A stretch of DNA of 64,000 nucleotides from Siphonodentalium dalli (taxonomy: Eukaryota > Mollusca > Scaphopoda > Gadilida > Siphonodentaliidae): positions 186,227,956-186,291,955 of the forward strand of contig CP136063.1 in the NCBI GenBank assembly GCA_032622095.1, in the 5' to 3' direction. The notes under the pieces are model-generated. The model saw only the letters and a program-made list of their open reading frames with translations, ran no database searches and had not been told where the DNA came from. This document shows positions 1 through 13,700 of the stretch, piece after piece. The position numbers and the translations under genes were made by a program. Position 1 is the stretch's first letter, and each line of letters begins with the position of its first letter.

Positions 1-1059
1 TTTCATTTAAATGTAATATAGATTGTTTGTTGCATTTGGTTTGCATATATATGCCACAATTAACGGCCTTGAGTCTTGACATCGACTACCGAGTGTCTCT
101 AAAATCACTGAATCATGGGAAATAAAATTACGATTTTCCGGTTATGGATCACGTTTTATTTCGAACAAGGCAATACAACGATTAAAACTTTATTTGCACA
201 CTATAAAATGGTGCTCTCGGATAATTTTGTCGCCAAATATATTGAGTAACATCAGGTAACATCGGATAATTTAAAGGGAGTACGGATTCAATATAATTGT
301 TTGAAGTCCGTTCGATTGGCGTTCTGTTATTGCGTAAAAACACGGAATACCACAAAGACGGAAACGGAACTAAAACAAACAACGTTTAAATCAGTAATAT
401 AATAATAATTTGAGTCGGCAGTTTTAAAGCAGTCGGTCGGGATGAGCAGAAACCAACACTTTATTAAGTATGGCCAAAACGGAAGGCTTCTTTGTTTGAT
501 ATATTATAATCCTTGTCTGGACATTGAAGACCGCATTTACTTACTCAACGCTGTTAAACAAAAGGAGTCGACCTTGTGTCAACATTTTGTCACTGTTTGA
601 CTCGCGGGCGATATATTCATAATTGATTTGTAACACTATAGCTTGCATGGCTTATCGCTTGCTACAGCCGTAGGATAATTTTGGGAAAATCGGAGGGCGA
701 CTTCACTTCTCCCTGGCGGGACACTAAGGCGACTTCGAGGCGTCGAGGGTGACTATTTCGCCCTACTCGCCTGGTAAGCTGAGGCCTGATAGGAAGAAAG
801 CTATGAAAAACAAACAAAATGTCTATACCTCCCAACAAAAATAGTTTCAACTGGGTCCAACCAACATTCTGCGACTTACATGTTTGAATCCATTCTATGG
901 AAATCGAAACAGAAACCACCAGCATATCTCGAAATGAAGGCTTCTCCCTTCTTTTCTCGGGACTTAGTAGATTGTCTAAGTGGTACACGTTTGAGCCTCA
1001 TTAAATCTGAAAATGAATAAGATAAAACACTCTTGAGTTAAACATTTCTATACTTAACC
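1..1059. other. DNAI4 intron or flank, nothing recognised
   Basis: No exon matching the WD40 part of DNAI4 that should follow the exon at 1595-1749 is visible here, so the remaining C-terminal exons should lie left of the window. Short open frames in this stretch show no recognisable family and no splice context. Confidence 0.5.
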
Positions 1060-1280
1060 ATGACAGGAGCTGCACTGGCACAGTATTAAAAGTTCTGTGC
1101 CAATGCATTCTCATATATATGCCAGTCTCCTATGGGGATCTCAAGCCTTGCATATACAAAAGAATGCACTGGCTTACAAGGTCAAGGTGAATAGTTTTAG
1201 GCCAATGTATTCTATGTGAGACTCGAATATATAAGAGAATGCATTGGCACAGGATTTTCGCAAAATATCAGGAAGCCTCT
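1060..1280. repeat. TTAA-hairpin MITE, degraded copy
   Basis: This is a copy of the dispersed hairpin family seen in full at 18023-18284. It carries the paired blocks TGCCAATGCATTCTC and GAGAATGCATTGGCACAGG, separated by AT-rich palindromes and the linker CTTACAAGGTCAAGGT. The ends are worn and no clear TTAA pair remains. Confidence 0.7.
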
Positions 1281-1594
1281 GTAAAGAAAGGAGCTAAAGA
1301 GAGAACATGTAAATCACTCTTTCAGAGCATATATTTGGTTCTGTTGAATTGTCGGAATTGGGATAGACATACAAAAGTGATTTAATATTGGCTCAAAATA
1401 ATTCCATGGGATCCATCGTCCTATAATTTTTTCAGATGTAGTTGTGAAATTTTGTCTGAAGGTTGGACTGTAATTCAGTACTATAGAAATATTATTAAGA
1501 CACTCCAAACACAATGAAAAATGCATAACTTTCCCTCATATCCGAAAAATTTATTTTGTCAACCTTTAACATGAAAGAACCCTGTAATACTTAC

Positions 1595-1749
1595 CGTAAC
1601 TTTCAAATCCTTTCCTGATGGACCACTGTGTTATCCTGCCATCAGTAGAGACTGAGACGAGCACCTCTGCCCTGTCCTCACCCGAAGCACGATCCTTCTC
1701 AATCCACTTGATCTGCCAAACGGGTCCGGTGTGTTTCCCAGGAGATTCA
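1595..1749 (-). CDS. DNAI4: DNAI4 exon 14 (last visible), WD40 repeat
   Basis: The exon is 155 nt with acceptor ...CTTACAG and donor GTAAGTATT. It enters at phase 2 and leaves at phase 1. It encodes ESPGKHTGPVWQIKW, then an acidic/basic loop, then VLVSVSTDGRITQWSIRKG, a WD40 blade strongly typical of WDR78. Confidence 0.95.
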
Positions 1750-4700
1750 CTGTAAGATACATAAAGCAAATAAACATGGACTAATCTACTTATCAATGAG
1801 ATGGTGCACCAAAGAAGTTCATTATTCATTTTCATCCGTTTTGACCGAGCCTGGCATTTATTTCGATGATATGACATTCCTTATCATGAAATCGACCTTA
1901 AAGTGATGTGAAACACTCCAGTTTGGGTGATCTAATAGAAATGGAGAATAATCTTGCACTCAAAGTAGTTATTTTGACGAATATTAATCTAAATTTCCAG
2001 CACACACACCATCATTCTTTTATATTAATTAAATGCAATGACTCTGGATGGCGAAATCATTTGTGTTAGTCTATCGCCAATTGTTTTGTCCCGAATCGAG
2101 ATGCAAATATTTACAATTATGTGTAGTTCAGACGATGAAATCTTTGGAGTGGTATGGTCGATTTCAGGGAGCCATAGGGAAACCTGGTGATAACTGTTAA
2201 ACATGGTATAGAAAGGCCAACTACTGAATATATACTTGTTATATATTAAGATAAATAGTCCTTTTTGAAATTAAAAAACTATCAGATAATATAATGCCGC
2301 CCAAAACATATGATGTAAATAGTCACAAACAAATGACATAATGTCATCAATAAATATACTGTTCCTTTACATAGGGGAATTTATAATTCAGTGCATCCTA
2401 ATTTATATCTAAAATGAATTAATGTTGTTGTGTTCTATTGTAAAGTGGTTTAGATATCATTTGAAATATCCAAATTTTCTCATACAACCCAGTGAATGGG
2501 ACGTTTTACATATATACTCCAGGGTTCAAGGGGTTGAAACTCACTTCTTATTGATCCATTATTGATTTTATGTTCTATTATTTTAGTTATATATCTAGAC
2601 TCACAAGTTATCAATCAGGGGTTCATCTTCTGTTCTCCTGACATTATAGATAGCAACTCCACCATCATAGTAACCAACCTGAAGAGATAATATTTTCTCA
2701 TTTTGTGTGCATAATGTAGTTAGAAAAAAAATAAAATGGTGAAAAAGCCCTTCATTTTTTTCTAGTCTTTAAAATACTTGACCATAAAATATTGAATTTG
2801 GCTAAATTCGAGAAATTGAGGATCCAAATTCAGATAAACTCCCGTTTTTGAAGGCACATAACTCGAAACATACTTAACAAATATGGAAAAGGTTTTCTCT
2901 TGGTTTTCTCTTCTGTAATCAGAAAAGAAAGATCTACAAAATGAACATGATTGGAAGGTATTGTGAATTTGAATTTTTGGTACACATCCCTGAAAATGCA
3001 TATTGACATTTTCACTAAATTTCTAAAAAAAATCACCAATTTCTCTTTTGTCTATTCTTGTTGACTTTTAGTTTTAGTTTATAAAATGCACTGGACTATA
3101 CGTATCAAAATTGATCTTTGATTTACTTCACAATTATTTCTATATACTCACAGCTAGAAGACTGGGATTGACATTTGAAAAGTCAACACTAGTGATTCCT
3201 TCTTTGGACGTGAAAATTCTTTCTGGATACTATAAAGAAGAGATAGTTTTTATTTAAAAATAAATAATAGACTTATCACATATTGTAAAAGATGGTGATG
3301 TCTGACTAACCTGAAGTTTTTTTATATAGATATACAGGTAAAGTATTAATTGATTCAGAGACTCATATCAACAGAAGCTTCTATCTCTGTCTATTAAATA
3401 TTTCTTCATACACTAGCACAGATTGTGGGAGAACAATCTTACTTTTTTTCGGGATTGTAAATTTCTCTGTTAAATAACTTTTCAGTCTAATATGTGTGAC
3501 ACCAGATGTTTATCATGTGTGTGTTTTTTTGGGGGGGGGGGGGGCGGGGTACTAATTAATACATAAACTTAAAAAAATATTCTATTCCACATTAGACAGT
3601 CGAGTTATTGCATGGGCGCTTAACAATTGTTTACAAAAAACAAACAAGTGACACATGTGTAATAGCATGGAATTCACTAAATTCATTTCATATTTCAGGG
3701 CTTGAGTTAAACAATTCTCTGAATCAGAGGTAAATGCTTCAACTGACTTCTTCAAATTAGAAATTCAAATAAAAATTTTTTATCAAGAAATACCTCAGGG
3801 TTTTTCAAGCACCAGCAACAGACTAAACCACTCTTTTGATTCGTGAATTCAAATTGACCATATCCTACAGCAATCAGATCCTGAAAATTAAAAAAAGAAA
3901 TTAGGACTGATAACATTCTCCACTCGACTGATTATTAGTCATGCAGCCATTAATATCCATCAGCTTTTGCGAGAATCAAAACATAGCGTTTCCACAGGGA
4001 ATCAAGACTTTTTACGAGAATAAAATGAGAATCATGATTCTGATTCTCGTCGAATTTTAAGGCCTGTTAATATAAATGGAAACATAATGACATAAGTTGT
4101 TTAACTGTCACCAAAATTTCACATACACTTTTTTTTCAAAATGGACAGGCAGGCAGATATTTATATTTATTTTGTAATTGCATCTTCACCCAGCAGACAG
4201 GTTTTTATTCCCACTTTTGCAACCAAAATTCCCTAGCAGGGAGGTTTTTATGTGTTTACTCCCGAATTAACAAAAAACATTTTTGGTATGAAAAATGACT
4301 TTTCATGATTAAGTATTAATACAATTCTGATATAACAGTCTGTTGCACAACCCAACTACATACAGTTTATACAAACCAAAAATAAAACTTTAATATTATC
4401 AGAAATAAAATAGGGAAATATCAAATATAAGTTGAAATGTGTTTAGTTAAACTTATTGCACCCAGGACCGATAAGGTTCGGGGTGATTTATGTGGTTCTT
4501 TGATCCTGTCATCCGGCAGACATTCCGGTTTTTCGGTACGATCCGTTCCGTATCGGCCGAAATTAAAGTCCGCATTTTACATCCGCCCAGAATGCTGCCT
4601 CTTTCCGGTAACTGGAAAAGCAAGTCACTCTTGAATTATACGTATCGCGCTCCCTCCCTCCCCCTTGGAGCTCCATGCCCCGCTTTGTTCGGCGTCCCGA

Positions 4701-7700
4701 AGTGGCGCGCCATATTCATTGTTATGTGATGCCTGTTTTGTTTTGGGGCCTATGGCCCTGTTTGTTTGCATCTCGTTGCTGCTGTTTGTTTTCCCTTTCA
4801 GGTGCTGTGTCATCAGTGCCATTGATCCAGCTTTGGTGCATCCTGCAGGGGTAACAGTGGTGTTACCCGCCCATACCACGGTGCTTAGCCATAGGGAGTT
4901 GGGCTGTCCAGTGGTCTCTCCTGCCATTCCTGCGTCGCACTCGTTGGGCTTCTCCCTGTTGGCCGTGTGTGCTTATTGCTTAGGGCGCCTCTTAGCACTT
5001 CTTGGGCGCCGGCTCCGAATCGTACCTTAGCTCGTCGGGCCATGCTCATGCCTGCGCTGTACAGCAGTATTTCTTCAGCGTTCTCTGCTTCGGCTTCTCG
5101 TCAGAGCTGAGGCTCTGCTTAATTGGTTTCCATGCGTATGGGCTATCTGCAGGACAAGCTTATAATGTTACATTAAAGCTGAGATCATACCCCACTCATG
5201 TGTTGTCGTTTAAATATCCCATGTGATAAGAGTGTTTTCTCTGTAGTGCATAAACAATCAATGCAGTAGTGGCAGGGCTGTCACTGGTGGGGGTAGGGTC
5301 TCTTGGATCTGAGTGATCACATAATATCAGTATATCATCAATTGTCGAGTGGCAGGATGATTTATAATTTTAATTTTCAGTGGGGCTAGTGATGTTCCGA
5401 TAATCGGAATTGGAATTGGCCATCAGGCGATAATAGCCCATTGGATATTAATCGTACCTCGCAGTTGAACATTAATCATCGCCATTCCATACATTGTCGA
5501 AACTTACAAGTATTCAATCAAGACTTTAACACTGCGTTCAAGTGTTCCCCACACGGTCATAACGTTACTCTGAGTCGGCACCTTTGATCTCTTTGTCAAA
5601 CAACTATCGGTATACATCAAAGGCACTATTCCGAGATAGGTACATTATTGGGAACAAACATACAATATATATAAACATCGGAATTGGAAATCGGCTGATC
5701 GTGCCTCCAGTTATCAGAAATCGGTCCGTTGGGCTTTTTCATTATCGGAACATCACTAAGTGGGGCATAAAAAGCACTCAGTGGGCCATATTTGTATGAG
5801 AGGGAAGGTGTCTGAAAAACAGAACATTAAATTTGTTTGGCCTTACATTGGTAATAATTAGGCAAGGAAAACTTAATTTGATCACTTGTTGAATACCTGT
5901 TGAAGAGTAGTTCCCTTGGTAAATGTTCAGATAATATGTTCAACGAATATCCATAGTTCAACTCATTATCTTAACATTGCCCACCAATGACCAGGAAACT
6001 TTCTGCTCTTGTGTTATCTGCTTGTCTTGTCTGTCATCTGCTTAAATATCTTGAACATCCTTCCAGATGAATAATAGACCATTCCAATTTATACTTTAAT
6101 AACTGAATGGGAGAATCCATTTAACAGAGAAGGGGTTAATGGATACCACAGGATTCCTGATGGATCAATCTTTGTTGATCAGTAACTATCTTATAAAAAA
6201 AAATTGGTGTTTATATAACACTTTCTATAATAAATACTCATTGATGAATAGTTCACTTAGGAAATGTTCAAGATAATAAGTTCAACAAATGACCATAGGT
6301 CATTAGTTGAACTTATTATCTGAACATTTCCCACCAATGAATATGAATTCTTCTGCACTTGTGTTATTTGTTCCTAGTCTGTTGTCTCCTTTTATTACCT
6401 GAACATCCATCCAAATGAATAATGGACAATTCCAATGTATACTTTCATAACTGAATGGACAAATCCATTAAGTATAAAAGGGTTAAACAGCAGAAGAAAA
6501 AATTATCATCTATTATATATTTTGGAACTTCTGTCTGTATGTGTGTATGTGTGTGTGTGCATGTATGTATGTATGTTATAGAATCGAAAACTGCTTGACC
6601 GATCCGACTCCCGACTCGACCGTGTCCTTGACCTCGCTCATATAGGCATGTTTCTGGACCTCGACCGATCCAATCAAATTTGGTAGGTAGGCCTACTTTG
6701 TTCCTGGGAACAATATGGGCGGGTCCAATTTCATGTGCAACCATGTCCTTGACCTCGTTCATATACACTCATATAGCCATGTTTCTGGACAGATCAAACA
6801 ATAGTTTTTTTCTTTCTCCTTATATTCTGTCCAGATGGAGGCGATCACAAAGAAATCCCTAAATAGCCCGGACAAAGTCGGGCACATCAGCTACTGCAAT
6901 ATAATCTTAACAAAAAGTATTTGATGTCATTCTCCATGTGACCATATGCATATTAACCCTGTCTATATACTAAGTGGAGACTCCCATTCAGTTATAAAAG
7001 TATACATTAAAAGGTCTATTGTTTATCTCGAGGAGTTTTCAGGAAAAATAAGCAGACAACGGATAATAAAAGTGCAGAAGGAGTGAAGGGAAACGGTCGT
7101 TTGTTGAAGTTATTATCTGAACATTTCCAATGTGATAACTACTCGTCAATGAGTATTTAGTATAGAAAGGGCTAACCTACTAATTTTTGTTGTTGAAGTG
7201 CATTTAGTCACAATAGATATAATATGTTTTTAGATTAAGAGAATAACACAGACATAAGTTAAAAGCACAAATAGAAACATACTGGATTGAGCTTATTCCA
7301 AGCTAAGCAGCTGACATTACGTCCCTTCGTCAGTGAGCATGTGTAAGCCCACAGTCTGTCAAAATTTGGTCCCATATCTGCCACGTGGAATTGTTGAGTG
7401 GGACTGGTAAGTTCCTGGTCAACATCTGTAAAACAAAACAAAACTAGAATGCACTCACTGGAGCTGCCTATACTTGCGCCCATCACACATTTGGCATGTT
7501 GTGTGGTGTCTTGCCAACAACAGATTGAACCACGGTTGCTGGCCCCTCGTTTGAGAGATTGATAACAAAAATCTAGATGTCAAATCTCTGTTCATCCATC
7601 GCTGAAATAGTTGTGTGTACGGACATAATATCTCTGTTATCTCAATTTGATCTACACTAGTTACACTAATGATAGTCTTAGTAATACGTACGAGTTGTTT

Positions 7701-10700
7701 GACATATTAATATAACAATATAGACATCGTTCATATGAAGGGTGTGAAGACGATTGGTTGCCGACGATGCTATATTATATACCAATTGGATTAACTTACT
7801 AGTTTGACTAGAATGATATCAAGTGTGTATGCCAGTGGCAAAAACCATCAAAATAAATTACAAAATACCGACACAATTAAATAAAGGAAACGGGATCATT
7901 GGTTAGTCTTTGATTAACAATGTGTCAATGTGAACATGCCCTTAGCGACTGATCTACAGACTTCGGGAACATATCAAAATGTCTATTGCGTTTGAGAATG
8001 AGAAAGCTTGTTTTCCCAGTTAATTAATAAGGCATTTTAATAATCCATGTTTCCACATTCACATTTTCAGTGCAATTGTTTTTCAATTGAACCATGCGCC
8101 CGACTGTTTGACCGGACATGATTTATATGCACCAGGATCTTTCGAAAATGTTTTGAACTTTCCAGAAATATGTTCGCACCTCACAGTCACTGCGAAAAAA
8201 AAAACGATTCCGCACGCATCTTTTAGACTGATCTCAACTCATTTCCTCGAGTTTCAAGATATATAAAATAGGCTTCTAATGGGCATGTACTGTTGCCGAC
8301 ATTTGTTTTACATGTAGTATATATATTTATAATAATCAAACACGAAGTTGTTGGCAGATGGAATGGTTTAGCCTGTCCATGTAATACGAGTCTCAGCTGT
8401 CTGGACATCGACGCAATCATGTCTGGTGTTTTGCGCGCCCATGTAGCTTGTGACGTCCTGATGTGCGTCGTGACGTCATGATCGGTTTCCAGAAAGAAAT
8501 AATTCAATATTGTTCATTTATGAACGATTTATTACCAAAATAAAACCAGATAACAATGCAAATTAAGTATATATGTGGATTTAAATTACAATTGATGCAA
8601 CCATTTCATATTAGCACGTGTTCATTTTTTACAATATGTACTTCCGGTATGACGTAACATATTCACGGAAGGACAGACATCCGAGCCGAAAACATTACTT
8701 GCGTCCAGCATGGACTGGCGCAAGTAAAGATTCCATAGGGAGCTTCGCATGCATAAGGGAATGTATGGCTTATAAGGTCAAGGTAAATAGTGTTAGGCCA
8801 ATGTATTCTCTTATATATGTGAGGCTCCCCATGGGAGACTCAAATATATAAGAGAATGCATTGGCACAGGGTTTTCAAATTTATCCTTGAATTAAAATCC
8901 ACAGATTTGTAATAAAAATAGTTTGAATACAATATTACTCATTAAGACAAGGAAAGTTCGTCTGTATAATTTGATCAAACCTCAGTCTCTAAATGAGAAC
9001 CAGCATCAAATTTTATTGAAAAGCGTTGGTGCTTATATGCCATATACATGAATTCAATTCAATTCAATTCAATAATTTATTCAACACACTTAATAAATCC
9101 TATAATATTATATTTTTTCAACAGCATTTTATCATTTAAAATATAGCCTTAAAAAAAAACAATATTTGTTATACCAAACCAACATGAATATGCTTGAAGC
9201 ATAATAATTGGGATCTCATAACTTTATTGCTGTTATCCATTTAAATACTGGTAAGTTGCATTGATTTTTTTTTCTGCTACTGTCATATTATGTTGACGTT
9301 CAAATTTGTGTTGAAAGGAGGTGCAAGAAGTATTTCTACTTTTAACCCTTTGACTGCCAGGGGCCGATCTCATCGGTCCTAAACATACAAAATAAGTCTG
9401 TTAAAGAATATAAGAATAAATTATTAAAATTGTAAAAAATTGTGAAAAAAAAAAAATGTTAGGCCAATGCATTTTCTTATATATGCGAGGCGACCTATAT
9501 GGTCGACTCGCATATATAAGAGAATGCATTGGTACAGGCTATATGGGTTGATATAAAAATCGACCTGGCACTCAAAGGGTTAAGGAAAGCACATCAAGGT
9601 CCTTAGTAATACTGGTATACAATGTATATATGAGTTAGTTTTCAAATTTGTATGTGGTCTTCTGACATTAACACCTGATAAAAATAATTACATGTACTTT
9701 ATGATTTATATTAAGATTTACAAAAAAGTTATTATAACTTTAAACCTAAAGCTAACACAAAACAAATATATATTATTAAATAAATATATTTAATAGTGTT
9801 GAAACGATTAATCGACTAATCGAAATCGACGCGATTATTAAATTAGTCGATTCCGAAATCGGCTAGTCGACTAGTCGGAACACATTTCTTTGAAGTTGAG
9901 ACGGCCGGCTTTGATAATCAACTTCAAAGAATCAGCGCCTATCGCAACCGTGTCTATTTCGGCGTGACGGAATTGATCTGAGTGATAACTGGTCAACGTG
10001 TTTGCAGGTGTGCAGGACTCAACTTCAATCAAGTTAGTTGCGAGGTGACATTACTAAATTTTAAGTTTAATAAGAAGTCCAATATATTATAGTTTATTGA
10101 AGCACTATGTCAGTATACCTTTAAAGTTTATTTGTAAAATTGTGTGATATTTTTTACAACCACCACATGCATCAACTGACACATGGGTGAGCGTATACGA
10201 TCGCACGTTATAGATATATTGTATTATAGATATAAATATAAAGCCAACCCGCGGTCGGCCATGCTATGCATCGAATAGCGTCGCGTATTTTGAACTAAAC
10301 TGGCGATTCACTTCGGAAATCCCATGTCGTTTATGGGCTGTGTTTGTGAAAAATTACAATGTATTTTAGCACCTCAAACTTAAATCCTTCTCGGAATTGG
10401 GCGGTGACAAAGCTGTTCCCAGAAACGTAATCTGGATGACGCAAATTCCTGGAATCGGGCTAAATATAGAACTTACGACATCGCATTGAAATGTACTATT
10501 AACATCGCCGGTCTGCGCAGTTTTATTTCTGAATAAATTGTATATATATTTACAATGTACCATGCACGAGAGACAATTATGTACGCGATCAAATCAAACA
10601 GTGAAAACATGTGCGTTTTGGCGGGAAAATGACTGTCCGTGATTAAGCTATGTCATATCGTGACCTTGCAATGAATACAAGGAACAACGTTATGTATACT

Positions 10701-13700
10701 GTACGCAATGCATGGCCCATTTTTAATATATGCAGACTCTATATACACAGGGAACTTTACCACATTCCGTGTCCGATATATGTACATGACATCTGCGAGC
10801 ATAAAAGGCTTGTATGCACTACAGCTGTTATAACATTTATTTTGTAACTTTTGTTTGACTCTGTCGGAGATGAAGTTCGTTTCTCAAAATATCTTGCATT
10901 TCTTCATGTACGCCCGTTTGTGAAGTCAATCGGTGACAAGCACACTGGGCAAGTTCGAAAAAAACGATGTTCGATTGTATGTAAGAACCGGTACGGCCCG
11001 GTAGACCATACCATATAAATTTTAAAGGAACATTTTTACACAAAACATATAGAATAATGCACCGGTTTCTGATTGTTGCACGAGCTTCCACTCCGTAATC
11101 CGTAGCATTTCCGCGATCGATCAGGTGTTTGTCACCACCATTTAGATACATACATCAACTGGATGGTAATTTGATTGTCATAAAACATCATATACCTGGG
11201 ACAAATTAATAACCTATTAACCTTCAGTGATATTAAGCCAAATAATCACGGCAAATAGTGTTAAATCACGTCTTGCTTTGCATTCGAAAATGCAAAGTTG
11301 GTTACTGGTACTCAAAATAAACGGCAAATTATATACGTATATGAGCACAAAACGGTAAGTTTCGGAAGGGGTCCGACTAGTCGACTAGTAGTCGATTCCC
11401 TCTGGCGACTAGTCGATTCCTCAAAACCACTAATCGTTTCAACACTAATATTTAATGAATATAATTAAAAGTTCTAAACTAATTGGTAAATAAAACCGAT
11501 GACTTGTTAGATGGTGATTTATTTTTAAAGAAATAAGACATTGGTGCATTTTGTGTGCTGTCAACTTTTGTCATAAAAACTTCTGTTAGATGAATAGGGA
11601 TAAGCACTATATAAATAATTTTTTTATTTATAGAAGGTCATAAATATGCTTGAGGAACAGGTTTCTGTGGATGAGGTTTTCGCTGAGAAATAAACCATTG
11701 TGTTTATCTGGCCTCAGGTAAATATAGCTATGTCTAACCTTCAACAATCGAAAATCCTCTATATAATGCTTGTTTTGCCTGGTATGTGTTCAAATTGATT
11801 GCTCGCTCCATTATGAAAAGATCACGCTTGAAATTTTCACTCTGAAAATGAAAACAGAAAAATTTAGAGAGCAACATATACCTGTATAGTTTTAATGTAC
11901 TTTTTCTGTTTGGTAATTCAAGGCAATTTAGTGATGCTAAAGGTGGGCTAGCATCACCAAATTCACCCTCTGGGATCCTCATTCTGTTGAAGCCTCAACT
12001 GCTATGGAACACCTATAGGTTCAGATTGAATTGAATTGGTGATGTTCACCCATTAGTCACCTCAATTATTCATTTTATATTCTGTAAATGAGGGAATAAA
12101 GAAATTTAACAGAAGGGAAAAGTAACTAAAAACAATGTTAATTTTAGACTATATAGATACTTCCCAGAAGATGAGGCCTGTGCAGAATGAGGTCCCCAGA
12201 GGGTGAATTTGGAGATGATAGCCCACTTTGCAGGATAGCATCACAAAATTCACCCTCTGGGGACCTCATTCTGCAAATGAGAGACACATTATTTGCAGGC
12301 TTGGATAACTTTAACCTACATCATCATCATACCACACCATGAATATAATCAGAGCATTCTAAATCGAGAAGGACCATACCTCAGTCTGAAAAGACCAGAC
12401 AGGATCCAAATTTGAACTTGACTGAGACTTTCTGATATGTAGACCAAGTTCCAAATTTCATAAAATTTTGTCTAACAATATTCAAGTTATCATCCAACAA
12501 CAAACTTAGGACTAACAAAAAACAGAGGGCCGTGGGAATATTTGAGATTAGAATCGATGTCCATATCGCCAGTGTGATTCAGTGTTGCCACTGAAAATTG
12601 TACCCCGATTCAAATATTTTTTGAATATCCAATTTGTGACATTATTTGTCCCCATCATTAATTGACAGCGATATTTGTCGCAACATGTCTTGAACTCACA
12701 TATTGCATTAAATTGCTTTCTGAAATTTTGTGAAAACCCTGTATATATAACAGAATCCATTGCCACAGTATATGTAATGCTGCACTAGCATGGCTCCCAT
12801 CATGAATGGGTTAACAGTTGTTGGGCCACTTAGGAATATGATTAAAAAAAGGTCACATAGCAGATGAACTGCCAAAATGGACCTTGATTTTTATGCATGA
12901 TCAATCAGTTAATGCAATTATTTGATCAGGAAGGGTATAGGCCTATCATGTGCCTATACATGTACTCATAAACTGTATGATTGTGGGTGTACATGTAAAT
13001 ATATTGCTAGTTGGAGACACGTGACCATGCCTAAGATCTGTCTGCAGATTATAACGTAATGATATCATTCAGATCGAGAGTAATTACATCAAACTGCATA
13101 ATTATTTTGTGCATGAACACAGCCTTGGTCATAGGCCTTACATTGAACATTTTAGATTAATTACTGAACATAATCAGAATTTATATTAATTATAATATCA
13201 GAGAATTGTACAGGCAATGATTCTTTTTTTCATAAATACACTGATATTTGTTGATTCCTTATTGAAACTGACTTTGAGGATGTATGCTATGCAATGATGG
13301 CTAGCTTAGGGCCAGTGCGAGTCGGGCATTTTCATTTCGAATTGAATCTTGAATCGAATCAGCCAAATGATTCGCGAATTGCACCGAATCTCGAATTGAA
13401 TCATTGCATCAGGCATAATAATAGTGAAGATGAAGATAATATATAACTCTGATGCCGTACCAATATCAATTTGTTCACTTTGTAACGAAGATAAATGGTC
13501 ATCAGTAAACAATGTAAATATTATCTTTAAATCAATCAAATGCATGTCTAACAAATTAAGTGCGCATTCTTTGTGGCCGTCTCTGTTATACAATAATGAA
13601 ACAGTATCAGAAGTCATATTGGAGCCAGAAAGTAATCGGGTTGACAAGTTTGACATATTTATGAAATAGTGTTAGATCAGTTGCAAGGTGGCCTATAGTA

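Larger units (their letters stand above)
3881..7282 (-). other. DNAI4 intron 10 (transposon-rich)
   Basis: This 3.4-kb intron holds a GC-rich block at 4430-5230, a hAT-type element at 5387-5758, and a cluster of the GTTGAACTTATTATCTGAAC repeat at 5880-7180. The rest is AT-rich with nothing recognised. Confidence 0.8.

Noticed and set aside
1-1594. Next DNAI4 exon (after the RKGFESY segment)
   Set aside because: No frame here resembles the following WD40 sequence, and no acceptor/donor pair encloses a plausible phase-1 exon.
4665-5030. 121-codon plus-strand open frame, the longest of the window
   Set aside because: No family resemblance, Leu/Cys-rich, no splice or promoter context, and it lies in a GC-rich block where long open frames arise by chance.
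6445-6768. 107-codon minus-strand frame with a His/Thr run
   Set aside because: The run comes from the (TG)n microsatellite, and the rest lies in a repeated non-coding block.
8400-8480. TGACGTCA-like sites near 8450-8478 as a promoter
   Set aside because: No gene start is nearby on either strand and the position is inside a DNAI4 intron.
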